This document shows, one piece after another, positions 8,061-17,542 of a stretch of 64,000 nucleotides of DNA (within the stretch, counting starts at the first letter, position 1; every line of letters starts with the position of its first letter). The notes under the pieces are model-generated. The model had not been told where the DNA came from and searched no databases. It worked only from the letters and a program-made list of their open reading frames with translations. Position numbers and translations under genes: made by a program. The stretch lies in the NCBI GenBank assembly GCA_026874595.1, contig JAPPUL010000069.1, positions 744,001 through 808,000 of the forward strand. Reading direction: 5' to 3'. This stretch comes from Sipunculus nudus (taxonomy: Eukaryota > Annelida > Sipuncula > Golfingiida > Sipunculidae).

Positions 8061-9873
8061 ATACTCTCTACCTCCTAATATCCCTACACTCCCTGGTATT
8101 TACATCATGAAAGATAAGAAAGATAAAATTATATACATTGGTAAAGCTAAAAACCTTAAAAAACGAGTTCGCTCTTATTTTTCTAGTACCAAAAACTATG
8201 ACTCTAAAACTACTTTACTTATTAAGCATATTCGCTCCATCGACTACATAGTGACTTCTAGTGAGACTGATGCCCTCATTCTAGAATGTAATCTGATAAA
8301 AAAAGAACAGCCTAAGTACAATATCACTTTAAAAGACAATAAGTCTTATCCCTTTATCAAAGTCACTACCTCGGAACCCTTCCCTCGCGTTTTTAAAACC
8401 CGTTCCCTCTTAAACGACAATAACCTCTATTTTGGCCCTTATCCTAATGCTAGCTCCGTTTATCACAATTTGCAGCTTATTCACAAAATCTTCCCCCTTA
8501 GAACCTGTTCCCTTACTCTCCCTTCTAAATCTCCTGTTGTTGCTTGTCTTGATTATCATATCAAAAAATGTGCTGGCTGTTGCATAGACAAAATATCTAC
8601 AGACGAATACTCCATTTTTATAAATAAAGTTATCCTCTTCCTTAAAGGAAAATACAATAAATTAATAAAAGACCTCAAAACTCAAATGTTTGAAGCCTCC
8701 GATAAGCTCCTTTTTGAAAAAGCTGCCTCTATTAAAAAACAAATTGATGCCATAAGCCATATTCAACAACGTCAAACTGTTCTTTCTACTTCTAATACCG
8801 ATGCTGACGTCTTCGGATACCATATCCTCGATCCCATTATCATTATCTCTATTTTGTTCGTTCGGGAGGGTAAGTTACTTGGTAAACGAAGCTTTGTTAT
8901 TCAAGAAAATGAATTACTAAAACCTCTTAATATTCAAAATGCTTTGTTCTTTACCATCAAAAACTTTTACTCTAATAATCATAACGATATCCCTAAAGAG
9001 ATTATTATCCCTTCTGTTAATCATTCTATTGACAATATTAACGGTTTACAAAATTTCCTTAAAACGCTTAGCAATAACAGTTTAACTATTTTATGCCCAA
9101 AACGAGGTTTGAAACATGATTGGATCTTGATTGCTTCTAACAATGCCAAGTTTAGCTACATTGAACATCAGAAATTATCTGAGTTTGAACTCATTTTAAA
9201 GCATCTGCAAAACGCTTTTAAGCTAAAGGCTTTGCCGCGTAGAATCGAGGGCTTTGATATTTCTCATACCGATGGCTCTTTTACTGTTGCTTCTATGGTA
9301 TCCTTTTTTAACGGAAAGCCTCTTAAGAAGGATTATCGCCATTTCAAGATTAAATCTGTTAACTATATTAATGACCCTGCCTCTATTTCCGAAGTCATCG
9401 CTCGGCGATATTCAAAAATTAAAAATGATAATCTTACCCCGCCTGACCTCATTCTCGTTGATGGCGGTATTCCCCAAGTTAATGCTGCTTTTAATATTTT
9501 AAAAGCTTTGGAACTAGATATCCCTACAATCGGACTTGCTAAACGTAACGAAGATATATTCTTGCCATACAATAATTCTCCTCTTGCACTTCCCAAAAAT
9601 AATATCGCTTTGCAACTACTACAGCAAATACGTGATGAGGCTCATCGCTTCGGCAACCAGTTCCATAGAGCTTTACGTTCTAAGAACATGGTTAAATCTA
9701 TTCTAGATGAAATACCTGGTGTTGGTGCTGCTAAAAAACAGGCCTTGCTCATGCACTTTAAGATTATTGACAATATTAAATTCGCTTCCTTTGATGAACT
9801 TTGTCTTGTTGACAAGATTGACAAAAGTACTGCTCGCTCCATTGTCAACTTCTTTGCTGATAACCCGGCTTAG
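8050..9873 (+). CDS. uvrC: Excinuclease ABC subunit UvrC
   Basis: UvrC makes both incisions in nucleotide excision repair. The order is complete: an N-terminal GIY-YIG nuclease (PGIYIMKDKKDKIIYIGKAKNLKKR), a cysteine segment, a UVR motif near residue 200, the RNase H-like nuclease (IEGFDISHTDG and LVDGGIPQVNAA) and a C-terminal helix-hairpin-helix pair (DEIPGVGAAKKQAL). From the ATG at 8050 it has 607 residues, normal for the family. The ATG lies inside the end of the reductase gene and lacks its own ribosome-binding site, so coupling is likely. It is lagging-strand, with Asn/Ser/Ile-rich composition. Confidence 0.96.
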   Translation: MSPKYSLPPNIPTLPGIYIMKDKKDKIIYIGKAKNLKKRVRSYFSSTKNYDSKTTLLIKHIRSIDYIVTSSETDALILECNLIKKEQPKYNITLKDNKSYPFIKVTTSEPFPRVFKTRSLLNDNNLYFGPYPNASSVYHNLQLIHKIFPLRTCSLTLPSKSPVVACLDYHIKKCAGCCIDKISTDEYSIFINKVILFLKGKYNKLIKDLKTQMFEASDKLLFEKAASIKKQIDAISHIQQRQTVLSTSNTDADVFGYHILDPIIIISILFVREGKLLGKRSFVIQENELLKPLNIQNALFFTIKNFYSNNHNDIPKEIIIPSVNHSIDNINGLQNFLKTLSNNSLTILCPKRGLKHDWILIASNNAKFSYIEHQKLSEFELILKHLQNAFKLKALPRRIEGFDISHTDGSFTVASMVSFFNGKPLKKDYRHFKIKSVNYINDPASISEVIARRYSKIKNDNLTPPDLILVDGGIPQVNAAFNILKALELDIPTIGLAKRNEDIFLPYNNSPLALPKNNIALQLLQQIRDEAHRFGNQFHRALRSKNMVKSILDEIPGVGAAKKQALLMHFKIIDNIKFASFDELCLVDKIDKSTARSIVNFFADNPA

Positions 9874-9945
9874 TATTCTATAACCATTTATACCGTCTTT
9901 TTCTCTTTAGTTCTATTATATTAAACACTAAAACGACAAGTCTTT

Positions 9946-10890
9946 TTAGGCTACTTCTTTATTTCCATCCCTAAGAAATGTCACCACCGATTCCTCTATA
10001 CTATTAACATCTAAACCAAACTTCTTGTATAAATCACTTGGACTTCCCGATTCCCCAAACCTATCTCCTATGCTTATTCGCTTTACCAATACCGGGTATT
10101 CACTGCTTACCACTTCCATAACCGCACTCCCAAGTCCCCCTATCTCATTATGATCTTCTACTGTTACTAGTCGACCCGTCTGCTTTGCACAGCCTATTAT
10201 CAGCTCCTTATCTATTGGCTTTATTGTTGCCATATTTAATACCTTAGCTTTTATCCCCCTCTTTGACAAACCTTCTGCCGCCTTTAATGTATTATATACT
10301 ACTCCCCCTGTTGCAATTAATGTTATATCTCCTCCCTCTCGTAGCACCTCCCCCTTCCCATACCTAAACTTGTAACCTGAATCATGTATAGGCTCCAATA
10401 CCTGTCTTGTTAACCTGAAATATAAGGGCCCCTTATGTCTTACGCTATATTCTAATGCCGCTTGGGTCTCTATTCCATCTGCTGGGCTTATTACTCCCAT
10501 ATTCGGTAACCCTCGCATTAATCCTATGTCTTCAAGCCCTTGCTGACTGTTGCCATCACCCCCTATTGCTACTCCGCTGTGTGTCCCTATTATCCGTACG
10601 TTTGCATTCTGGTACGCAACCGACATCCGTATCGTGTCATAACGGCCCGTTATGAAACACGCAAAACTACATACATACACTATCTTGCCTACTAGCGCAA
10701 GACCACTCCCTGTCCCCAGCATGTTTGCTTCTGCTATACCCATTTGAAAATATCTTTCTGGATACTCTTTCCCAAACTTTTGAGAATATGTCGACTTGCC
10801 TAAGTCTGCCTCTAGTACCACTATGTCTTTATTCTCTCCGCCAAGCTCCACTATCTTTTCTCCAAAAGCTGCCCTGCTTGATTCTTTCAT
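9946..10890 (-). CDS. Transketolase, C-terminal subunit
   Basis: A 314-residue protein matching the pyrimidine-binding and C-terminal domains of transketolase. It has the catalytic-type Glu segment MGIAEANMLGTGSGLA, the THSGVAIGGDG loop, and a C-terminal TVEDHNEIGGLGSAV block. It follows the N-terminal subunit gene after 101 bp on the same strand; together they make one thiamine-diphosphate enzyme of the pentose phosphate pathway. Split transketolases are common in anaerobes and archaea, and each half has its own start, so this is not a broken gene. DXP synthase is less likely given the separate subunits. Confidence 0.88.
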   Translation of the reverse strand: MKESSRAAFGEKIVELGGENKDIVVLEADLGKSTYSQKFGKEYPERYFQMGIAEANMLGTGSGLALVGKIVYVCSFACFITGRYDTIRMSVAYQNANVRIIGTHSGVAIGGDGNSQQGLEDIGLMRGLPNMGVISPADGIETQAALEYSVRHKGPLYFRLTRQVLEPIHDSGYKFRYGKGEVLREGGDITLIATGGVVYNTLKAAEGLSKRGIKAKVLNMATIKPIDKELIIGCAKQTGRLVTVEDHNEIGGLGSAVMEVVSSEYPVLVKRISIGDRFGESGSPSDLYKKFGLDVNSIEESVVTFLRDGNKEVA

Positions 10891-10991
10891 CTTTTTTTAT
10901 CCATATTATCCGTTTTTCTTATTTTTATCCTCGTTAAGTCTCTTCCTCTTATTTCTCTTCCTTCCCTCCCAAGATACTACCTCATGCTACT

Positions 10992-12002
10992 TTACTGTTT
11001 TGCACTCTTTTCCCCTCTTTTCCCCATAACATAAGCTTTAGCTGCTTCATTCTCTTCTGCGCCCGGTACCACCCCATGCCACTTATTATCTCCTTCCATA
11101 AAGTCTATGCCTTTCCCTTTTATTGTATGTGCTATTAGAAATGCCGGCCGCCCTTTTGTCTCTTCCGCTTCTTTATACCCCTCTAATATACTCTTATAAT
11201 CATGTCCGTCTAATTCGTGTACTTCCCAATTAAATGCCTTCAGCTTCTTTGCAACAGGCTCTATATCCATCACTGCCTCTACCTCTCCATCCAATTGGGA
11301 CTTGTTATAATCCAATATCACACATAAATTGTCTAGCTTGAACTTCGGCGCCGACATAAACGCTTCCCATATCTGTCCCTCTTGTATCTCTCCATCACCT
11401 ATTACGCAATATACTCGCTTCCCATTTCTATCCAACTTGCTCCCTAGTGCCATGCCTTGCGCTATCGATAACCCTTGCCCCAGTGAGCCCGTTGACGCCT
11501 CTACATACGGAAGCCGTTCAACATCAGGATGCCCTTGCAGGCATGAACCTCTCTCCCGTAAGGTCCATAAAATCTCTTTGTCTATTATCCCTAAATAGCA
11601 CAGCAACGCATAAACCACCGGTACTCCATGCCCCTTCGACAACACAAACCTATCTCGTTCCTTTGCATTTGCGTTGGCTTTCGTCCGCTTTAGTTTCTTT
11701 ACAAACAGTGCCACCAGTAGCTCAACCAGCGATAAGGAGCCTCCTGGATGTCCTGAACCCGCTTTTGTTAGCATGTCCAGGATCAACACTCGTATCTCTT
11801 GGGATATCTCTTCTAACTCCTTAATATCTTCTATATTATCAGCTCCTAACCCTCTTTTTAGCCCTTTTTCTAGCCCTTTTTCTAACACCTTTTTTTTTAC
11901 CGCCTTTCTTTCCTTGTTTTTTCCTTCCTTTTCCCTTCCTTTTCCCTTCCTTTCTACTCTCAATCTCTTCTTGTTTCTAAACTCCTTCTTGCTCAACTCC
12001 AA
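10992..12002 (-). CDS. Transketolase, N-terminal (thiamine-diphosphate-binding) subunit
   Basis: A 336-residue protein carrying the diphosphate-binding half: the GSGHPGGSLS segment, SKGHGVP, and the thiamine-binding GDGEIQEGQIWEA...N motif. Conserved sequence starts near residue 60. The first 55 residues are Lys/Glu/Arg-rich low complexity with a repeated EKGL/KRGL stretch from a 12-bp repeat, so the functional start may lie further in. It precedes the C-terminal subunit gene. Confidence 0.88.
   Translation of the reverse strand: MELSKKEFRNKKRLRVERKGKGREKEGKNKERKAVKKKVLEKGLEKGLKRGLGADNIEDIKELEEISQEIRVLILDMLTKAGSGHPGGSLSLVELLVALFVKKLKRTKANANAKERDRFVLSKGHGVPVVYALLCYLGIIDKEILWTLRERGSCLQGHPDVERLPYVEASTGSLGQGLSIAQGMALGSKLDRNGKRVYCVIGDGEIQEGQIWEAFMSAPKFKLDNLCVILDYNKSQLDGEVEAVMDIEPVAKKLKAFNWEVHELDGHDYKSILEGYKEAEETKGRPAFLIAHTIKGKGIDFMEGDNKWHGVVPGAEENEAAKAYVMGKRGEKSAKQ
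11855..11890 (-). repeat. 12-bp repeat in the extension of the transketolase N-subunit
   Basis: About three copies of a 12-bp unit (plus strand TAGCCCTTTTTC) encode EKGL-type repeats in frame at the 5' end of the gene. Confidence 0.7.
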
Positions 12003-12213
12003 AATATAATTAATATTTTTTCTATCCCCTTACTTTCTCCTTAATTTTTATAGCCTCTTTGGGCGCTTTTGCGTTTTTTATATCTTCCCCCCTCATTTCC
12101 TCTCCTTATTCCCTTTTTTTTTCTCCTTTTCTTGTAGTTTTTTGCTTCTCACTTTGTATATTCTTATATCTAGTTCTTTTTATTCTACTCTTATTTTATT
12201 TCGGTCCGGTTCT

Positions 12214-13749
12214 ATGTCTTATGACTCCTTGAGTAAACACTTTTATTCCTTCTTTAAAGCTTTCGGGTTTCAAGAATTACACCTCCCTATGCTTGCTAAT
12301 ACTTCTACTTTTATAAAATATTTAAGTCATAACTCCTCCCCGGACCTTATGTCTTTCAAAAGTCAAGATAATACCCCCCTCTCTTTACGCCCTGATATGA
12401 CTAGCCTCGTTATTGACTACGTCCTTAATAGCAATATCATTCATAATCTCTTCGAAAAGCGTAAGTATATCCCTTATAAGTTTTATTACTATGGTCCCGT
12501 CTTTAAAAAATTGCACAGCTTCTCTAAAGATAAAATCTACTCTTACACCCAGCTCGGGACTGAAGTCATCAATCCTGCCACTTTCCATATTTGTGAATCC
12601 ATCTTTATGGCTTGGCATGCTTCTAAGATGTCCTTTGATCTCGACTTTAAAATTCGCATTAACAATATCTCTATCTTAAATTATATCGTTAACTCTATGC
12701 CTATTGATAACCTCATTAAAGATTCGCTCCTTTTTAATATTAAGCAGTTTGGCCCCGATGCAAAGCTTTTACAGAATCTGCTCCTTGCTCAGAATAATGC
12801 TGAGAACCTTGACTCCAAAATATCTTCCATCATTCAGAAACTAGAACATCATGAGTTAGCTGCTTTGCTTGATTCTTTACTACGTCTTATTGACCCCAAT
12901 TTCTCTTCGCATAACCATATTATTCGATCCGAAATAATCGATGGTTTCCTCTCTAAGCTAAGTGTCAGAAACCTTTCTGCCGATTTGAACAAGCTTATTA
13001 AGTTTGTTAATGCCATTTTTAAACTCTCTGGTTCGACTAGCATTTTAAAGGATGCTAACAAACTACTTAAAGATTTTAAAATACCTGTTAAATTTATTAC
13101 CCATATTAGAGACTACGTCAACTGTCTTGTCAATTTCGGTGTCCCTAAAAATAAGATCATTATTGACTTCTCTTTCCTACACTCTCTTAACTATTATGAC
13201 GGCATCATCTTTAATCTCGAGGCTGATAGCTCTCCCGTTTGTAGTGGTGGCGCTTATTATATCCCTTTTGACACCCGTCGTATCCCTTCTTTTGGATTCT
13301 CTTTCAATTTAGATAACTTCTTTAACCTTGCATCTGACAAACACTTCCAACTTTCAGCTGCAACCTCCAAACTTCAAGATAAAACTTTATATGTATTTAT
13401 TCCCGGTAAGTTATACTTTCCTGACCTACACTCAATCTTCTCAAGCCTTAGAGACAGCTTCTGTTTACGCATTATTATCTCTATTGTAGATAACAACTAC
13501 GACGGGTGGAAGCTACTTGGGCATCTTATTCAGCAGGACTCTTCTTGTTTTCTAGTTTTTGATAGCAATAATATTCCTACTCTTGCTTTTCGTTCCCATA
13601 TACAAAAACAAAACTATAGCAAAGTTTTTGAAAATATTGAAAACAATAAGAATTCTGACTTCTTCTTTTCCAAGCGCCTTAAGTCTTTTAATTCTATTTA
13701 TTCTGAAATTTGCAGCTTGTTTAATGTTTCAATATCTGATGTAGGGTGA
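12214..13749 (+). CDS. hisZ: ATP phosphoribosyltransferase regulatory subunit-like protein HisZ
   Basis: A histidyl-tRNA-synthetase-like protein of 511 residues from the ATG at 12214. Class II synthetase motif 2 is visible (YYYGPVFKKLHSFSKDK followed by QLGTEVI), as is a SLRPDMTSLV segment. The GGGRYDGL histidine-site motif of a real synthetase is degenerate here (SGGAYY), so HisZ is preferred to HisS. About 120 extra residues at the C-terminus resemble the space taken by an anticodon domain. It overlaps hisG, the enzyme HisZ normally activates for histidine synthesis. There is no clear ribosome-binding site. It is a lagging-strand gene. Confidence 0.8.
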   Translation: MSYDSLSKHFYSFFKAFGFQELHLPMLANTSTFIKYLSHNSSPDLMSFKSQDNTPLSLRPDMTSLVIDYVLNSNIIHNLFEKRKYIPYKFYYYGPVFKKLHSFSKDKIYSYTQLGTEVINPATFHICESIFMAWHASKMSFDLDFKIRINNISILNYIVNSMPIDNLIKDSLLFNIKQFGPDAKLLQNLLLAQNNAENLDSKISSIIQKLEHHELAALLDSLLRLIDPNFSSHNHIIRSEIIDGFLSKLSVRNLSADLNKLIKFVNAIFKLSGSTSILKDANKLLKDFKIPVKFITHIRDYVNCLVNFGVPKNKIIIDFSFLHSLNYYDGIIFNLEADSSPVCSGGAYYIPFDTRRIPSFGFSFNLDNFFNLASDKHFQLSAATSKLQDKTLYVFIPGKLYFPDLHSIFSSLRDSFCLRIIISIVDNNYDGWKLLGHLIQQDSSCFLVFDSNNIPTLAFRSHIQKQNYSKVFENIENNKNSDFFFSKRLKSFNSIYSEICSLFNVSISDVG

Positions 13750-13754
13750 GATTT

Positions 13755-14747
13755 ATGGGCTATAATAACTTCAAGAACTTTATCACTATCACTTTGCCCA
13801 GTAAAGGTATTCTATGTGAGCAGACTATCTCTTTCCTGAAAGAATGTGGCTTTGACGTCCATCGTGCGAATAATCGACAGTATGAAGGGTTTATCAAAAA
13901 TTACAACATTAACGTCATCTTTCAGCGGGCTGAGGATATTCCCGAAAAGGTCTTCTCGGGTATTGCTGATATCGGTATCACTGGTCGGGACATCGTTAGA
14001 GAACACACTTTTCCCTCTGAGAACATTTTAATTCATAATCTTGGCTTCGGTACCGCTGATCTTGTCGTTGCTGTCCCTTATAGCTGGATACATGTACAGT
14101 CTGTGTTTGACCTTGCATACCTTGCTAAGCAACGTTTCCTTAAAAAGGTTAGTCCTATTAGAATAGCTACTAAATTCTTAAACCTTACTAAAGATTTCTT
14201 ATATCGTAACCAAATCTATTATTACAATCTTGTTAGCGCTTCTGGCGTACTGGAAATTGCTCCGAAAACAGGACTTGCTGATATTATCGTTGATTTAACT
14301 AGTACCGGGAACACTTTAAAAGAAAATCACCTAAAAACACTAAAGGATGGCACCATTTTCAATTCTGCTGCTTGTCTTATCTCCTCTAACTTATCCAAAC
14401 ACTCCCTTCACAACCACCCCATTATTAAAGAGTTTATTGACAAAATTATAAGTCATCAGCAAGCTAAAATTCATAAGCGCATTATGACCAATATTATCTT
14501 TCATGATTCAAGCGCTTTTGAAAAGAATTTTCAACAGCAACTCATTAACAGAAATATATATGTTAAAACTTTTAATATAGCCAAGTCTTTATCTCTATCT
14601 TCTCATAATACTTCTGTTATCAATATTACGTTAGTCGTTAAGAATAACGATTTATATAAAGCTATCACTCTTTTACAAGAGTTTGATGCTACTGATATTG
14701 CCGTATCTGAAATAGAATACCTCTTTTCTAAGGATAATAGCTTATAA
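13755..14747 (+). CDS. hisG: ATP phosphoribosyltransferase HisG, long form
   Basis: HisG condenses ATP with PRPP, the first step of histidine synthesis. The catalytic part is plain: LPSKGIL, the IFQRAEDIPEKVFSGIADIGITGRD block, ASGVLEIAPKTGLADIIVDLTSTGNTL (PRPP loop). About 95 residues beyond the short-form end resemble the ACT-like regulatory domain of long HisG. The ATG at 13755 has AGGGTGA upstream; a GTG at 13746 overlapping the hisZ stop is the alternative. Long HisG normally works without HisZ, so the pairing is odd. Confidence 0.9.
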   Translation: MGYNNFKNFITITLPSKGILCEQTISFLKECGFDVHRANNRQYEGFIKNYNINVIFQRAEDIPEKVFSGIADIGITGRDIVREHTFPSENILIHNLGFGTADLVVAVPYSWIHVQSVFDLAYLAKQRFLKKVSPIRIATKFLNLTKDFLYRNQIYYYNLVSASGVLEIAPKTGLADIIVDLTSTGNTLKENHLKTLKDGTIFNSAACLISSNLSKHSLHNHPIIKEFIDKIISHQQAKIHKRIMTNIIFHDSSAFEKNFQQQLINRNIYVKTFNIAKSLSLSSHNTSVINITLVVKNNDLYKAITLLQEFDATDIAVSEIEYLFSKDNSL

Positions 14748-14770
14748 CATATTAATAAGTTTAGATTTTT

Positions 14771-14795
14771 ATTGCCTCTATTGCCTCTATTGCCT
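14771..14795 (-). repeat. 9-bp tandem repeat at the end of the GDCCVxC gene
   Basis: Nearly three copies of plus-strand ATTGCCTCT lie between hisG and the facing small gene and run over its stop codon (the gene ends at 14787). Confidence 0.7.
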
Positions 14796-14978
14796 GGGAG
14801 GACACCTAGCAGTACCATAAGAACAATAAACACAGCAATCTTTAACTAATGGTTTTAGTATTTTATGACATGACTCACATTCATAAAAAAACCGGCATGA
14901 ATTAGTAGACATTGTCTCAGCTTTCTTATTACCACACTCAGGACAAGTAATTGTAGATACTAAAACTAGTTCTGACAT
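14787..14978 (-). CDS. Small cysteine-rich protein of the GDCCVxC type
   Basis: A 63-residue protein with a CPECGNKK zinc-ribbon-like pair near residue 13, a second CESC pair and a C-terminal DCCVYCSYGTARCPP block. The last block matches the conserved tail of the GDCCVxC family, some members of which are selenoproteins; here the codons are ordinary cysteine codons. The family is often tied to metals or redox, but its function is not established. It lies convergent with hisG. Confidence 0.65.
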   Translation of the reverse strand: MSELVLVSTITCPECGNKKAETMSTNSCRFFYECESCHKILKPLVKDCCVYCSYGTARCPPRQ

Positions 14979-15027
14979 ACTATAACCAATCCTATATATT
15001 TTATTTAGATATTTATCTGCAAGACTT

Positions 15028-15417
15028 TTAACTGAAATACAATACCAGAAGTTCTACTTTGGCTTTAAATGATTTATCTCCATGCTTATCTTTTAATGCA
15101 AAATCAAGTCCCGCTTGTAACTTGTTCTCTCGAAAACTATTTATTCCATAATCTAACAATATCTCCCCCACCTTCGACTCTGTTTGACTTATCTTCCCAA
15201 ATCTATACCAATATGAACCCAGATACACTATCGCTCGCTTTGCCCCCTCTGGTACCACCTTTGTCCTTTGTAACGTTACCTTCCCGTGACATCTATCTCC
15301 CGATACTCCAAAGTTTAATACCTCTGTTCCAACTAATCGTCCCTCAAGCTCTCCCTCCTCTATCCCTTCCTTTACTACATCCTTTATTCTCTTCTCGAAA
15401 AACCAGCTCTCCGACAT
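15028..15417 (-). CDS. Hypothetical protein, paired with the next gene upstream
   Basis: A 129-residue protein I do not recognise. It starts MSESWFFEKRIKDVV, has no signal peptide or membrane segment, and has mixed alpha/beta composition with conserved-looking aromatic residues (YLGSYWYRFGK). Its ATG at 15417 lies 12 bp after the stop of the upstream gene, so the two form an operon. Codon use is like other leading-strand genes, which supports a real gene. Confidence 0.55.
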   Translation of the reverse strand: MSESWFFEKRIKDVVKEGIEEGELEGRLVGTEVLNFGVSGDRCHGKVTLQRTKVVPEGAKRAIVYLGSYWYRFGKISQTESKVGEILLDYGINSFRENKLQAGLDFALKDKHGDKSFKAKVELLVLYFS

Positions 15418-15429
15418 CGCTCATCTCCC

Positions 15430-15708
15430 CTACCCTCCTTGTATCTCAAGCCCCTCTAGGTATCTTTTATGCCTTACATACCTCTTTATACTATCTACAC
15501 TCTGTTTTACATCCTCGGGTATCTCGTTTAATCTCATGCTTAAGGTTAACTTAGATTGCTCTGATAAGATTTCTACTGCACCTTGACTTCTTATTTCTAA
15601 CTCCTCCGGTGTGAACCTTATTCCTCGTATAAGCCCATCCCATATCCCTGTCTTTTCCACTAAATCCCATATCTTTTTAAAGTCAGACTCTTTATCATCA
15701 TTTAGCAT
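15430..15708 (-). CDS. Hypothetical protein, first of a two-gene unit
   Basis: A 92-residue, probably helical, charged protein (KKIWDLVEKTGIWDGLIRGIRF near the N-terminus). I recognise no family. It is soluble by sequence. It begins about 55 bp downstream of the tRNA-Val gene on the same strand and is followed 12 bp later by another unknown gene. The two may form a small complex; that is inference from spacing only. Confidence 0.55.
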   Translation of the reverse strand: MLNDDKESDFKKIWDLVEKTGIWDGLIRGIRFTPEELEIRSQGAVEILSEQSKLTLSMRLNEIPEDVKQSVDSIKRYVRHKRYLEGLEIQGG

Positions 15709-15762
15709 TACTTTTGCTTGACCTGTTATACTTTTGTTTAGCTTTATTGTCTTCTATCATTT

Positions 15763-15835
15763 TGGGAGCTAGAGGGCTCGAACCTCTGACCCCCTGCGTG
15801 TAAAACAGGTGCTCTCCCAGCTGAGCTAAGCTCCC
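15763..15835 (-). tRNA. tRNA-Val (anticodon TAC)
   Basis: The minus strand folds into a full cloverleaf: acceptor GGGAGCT/AGCTCCC, D arm GCTC...GAGC, anticodon stem CCTGT/GCAGG (closing T-G wobble) with loop TTTACAC, and T arm AGAGG-TTCGAGC-CCTCT. The anticodon is TAC (valine). The CCA end is not encoded. It is the only tRNA I find in the window. Confidence 0.95.
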
Positions 15836-15967
15836 TTTTTCCTACGTCATATCCTATATAACAGTAAAAAGTAATCTAACCATATTTTACTTTTATGTCA
15901 AGCCAAATTTATTGCCTAGATACCTTATCTTATAATCATCCTATCCAGCATCTTATCCATCTGTCCA

Positions 15968-17542
15968 TCACCTCTTAACCACAACAAAACTACTCCTTCC
16001 TCCTCGTATTACGTTTATAAGAAAGGATTTTACTCCCTTACTCCTCCTGCCCACAAAACCCCAAAAATCCTTTACTGTCTTAATCTCATTAAAATTTATA
16101 CTCTTTATAACATCACCTACTCGAAGCCCACTCTTGTATGCTTCTGAACTCTCTTCTACTCCCAAAATAACGACCCCCTTTGTCTCTCTATTCAATCTAA
16201 AATATTTATAATTATCCTCAACGCTCCCTACCGTAATCCCTAAAAAAGCTTTGCCTTTCTCTCCTTTGCTTTTTCCGCCTTTACCTCCCCTGTCTCCACC
16301 CTGTGCAATCGCATCTCGTGAACCCATTGAGCCCAATGTTACATACTTCTTCTGCTGTTTCCCATTCCTCAATATATCAAGTACTACTTTTGTTCCTTCC
16401 GGATATGAACTTACTAGCCTTTGTAATTTGCTTGTTGAGCTTACCTTTTGCCCATTTAGTTTAAGTATTATATCTCCTGCCTTCATTCCTCCCTTACTTG
16501 CCGGGCCACCCTCCTCTACCTGTTGTATGAATATTCCTGTTTTTTTGTCTACTCCAAAATGCTTTGCAACATCATCTGGTATTGAGCTTATACCTACTCC
16601 TAAAAAGCCTCGCGATATAGAGCCTTTTTCAATCAGGTGTACCACTACGTTCTTAACTATATTTATTGGGATGGCAAAACCTATACCCACAGAGCCGCCC
16701 GTTGTGGAATAGATACTTGTATTCATTCCTATCGCTTGCCCTTCTATATTCAATAATGGCCCTCCGCTATTTCCTTGGTTTATTGAGGCATCTGTTTGTA
16801 TGTAGTTCTTTAATCCTGCATCTTGATCTATATTGTCTCGTCCTCGGGCGCTTATTACTCCCAAGGTAAATGTACCTTTTAAGCCAAATGGATTGCCTAT
16901 CGCTATTGCAAAGTCTCCTATGTCTACTTTATCTGAATTCCCTAACGGGGTTACTGGTATATTATGTTTGCTCTTTGGATTTATTTTTATGACTGCTATG
17001 TCTGTTCTCTTATCTATTCCTACCACTTTTCCTTTATATTCCTTCTCGTCAGGAAATACTATCGTTATCTCATCAGCGTCGTTTATTACGTGATTATTTG
17101 TTACTATATATCCTTCTTTACTTAATACAAACCCTGAACCCAACGATCTAAGCTTCTTTGGCCCTCTATCATAGTCTCTAAAATGATCCCTAAAGAAATC
17201 AAAAAAAGGATTTGGCTGTAATCTGTCCTGGCGGACTGTCTTCTCTGTCCTTATGTTTACGACAGACGGTGTTACCGATTTTGCTACATTCCTTATCGCT
17301 CTTTGCACCGATAAGGCTGTTTGTAAGGCTTGCCTATCCCTTTGAACGCGTTTGTTTAGTTTGCTCTCTTCTATCTCTTTTACGGCTTTTCGTTTCTCTG
17401 TCGGATTGCTATATATCTTTCCTTCCGTTACAATTAAATAGCCTCCTATACCCAACACCATAACCAATCCTGCTATATACCAGCCACCTTTAAACCTATC
17501 TATTATACCTTTTTTCATGCTACTTACTCCTTTTTTTATCAT
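15968..17542 (-). CDS. Periplasmic serine protease DegP/HtrA (trypsin-like with two PDZ domains)
   Basis: An envelope quality-control protease. Numbered from the ATG at 17542, residues 21-38 form a membrane anchor or signal. The catalytic triad is His151 (TNNHVIND), Asp181 (RTDIAVI) and Ser259 (NQGNSGGPL). Two PDZ domains follow, about 300-400 and 430-520, the first with a SRGFLGVGIS entry. An ATG eight codons later (17518) has a better spaced GGAG and may be the true start. A charged 60-residue linker lies between anchor and protease domain. It is transcribed away from the origin. Confidence 0.94.
   Translation of the reverse strand: MIKKGVSSMKKGIIDRFKGGWYIAGLVMVLGIGGYLIVTEGKIYSNPTEKRKAVKEIEESKLNKRVQRDRQALQTALSVQRAIRNVAKSVTPSVVNIRTEKTVRQDRLQPNPFFDFFRDHFRDYDRGPKKLRSLGSGFVLSKEGYIVTNNHVINDADEITIVFPDEKEYKGKVVGIDKRTDIAVIKINPKSKHNIPVTPLGNSDKVDIGDFAIAIGNPFGLKGTFTLGVISARGRDNIDQDAGLKNYIQTDASINQGNSGGPLLNIEGQAIGMNTSIYSTTGGSVGIGFAIPINIVKNVVVHLIEKGSISRGFLGVGISSIPDDVAKHFGVDKKTGIFIQQVEEGGPASKGGMKAGDIILKLNGQKVSSTSKLQRLVSSYPEGTKVVLDILRNGKQQKKYVTLGSMGSRDAIAQGGDRGGKGGKSKGEKGKAFLGITVGSVEDNYKYFRLNRETKGVVILGVEESSEAYKSGLRVGDVIKSINFNEIKTVKDFWGFVGRRSKGVKSFLINVIRGGRSSFVVVKR

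Noticed and set aside
9946-12002. Transketolase as a broken gene
   Set aside because: The two halves match the known two-subunit form, with a 101-bp gap and separate starts, so no frameshift is needed.
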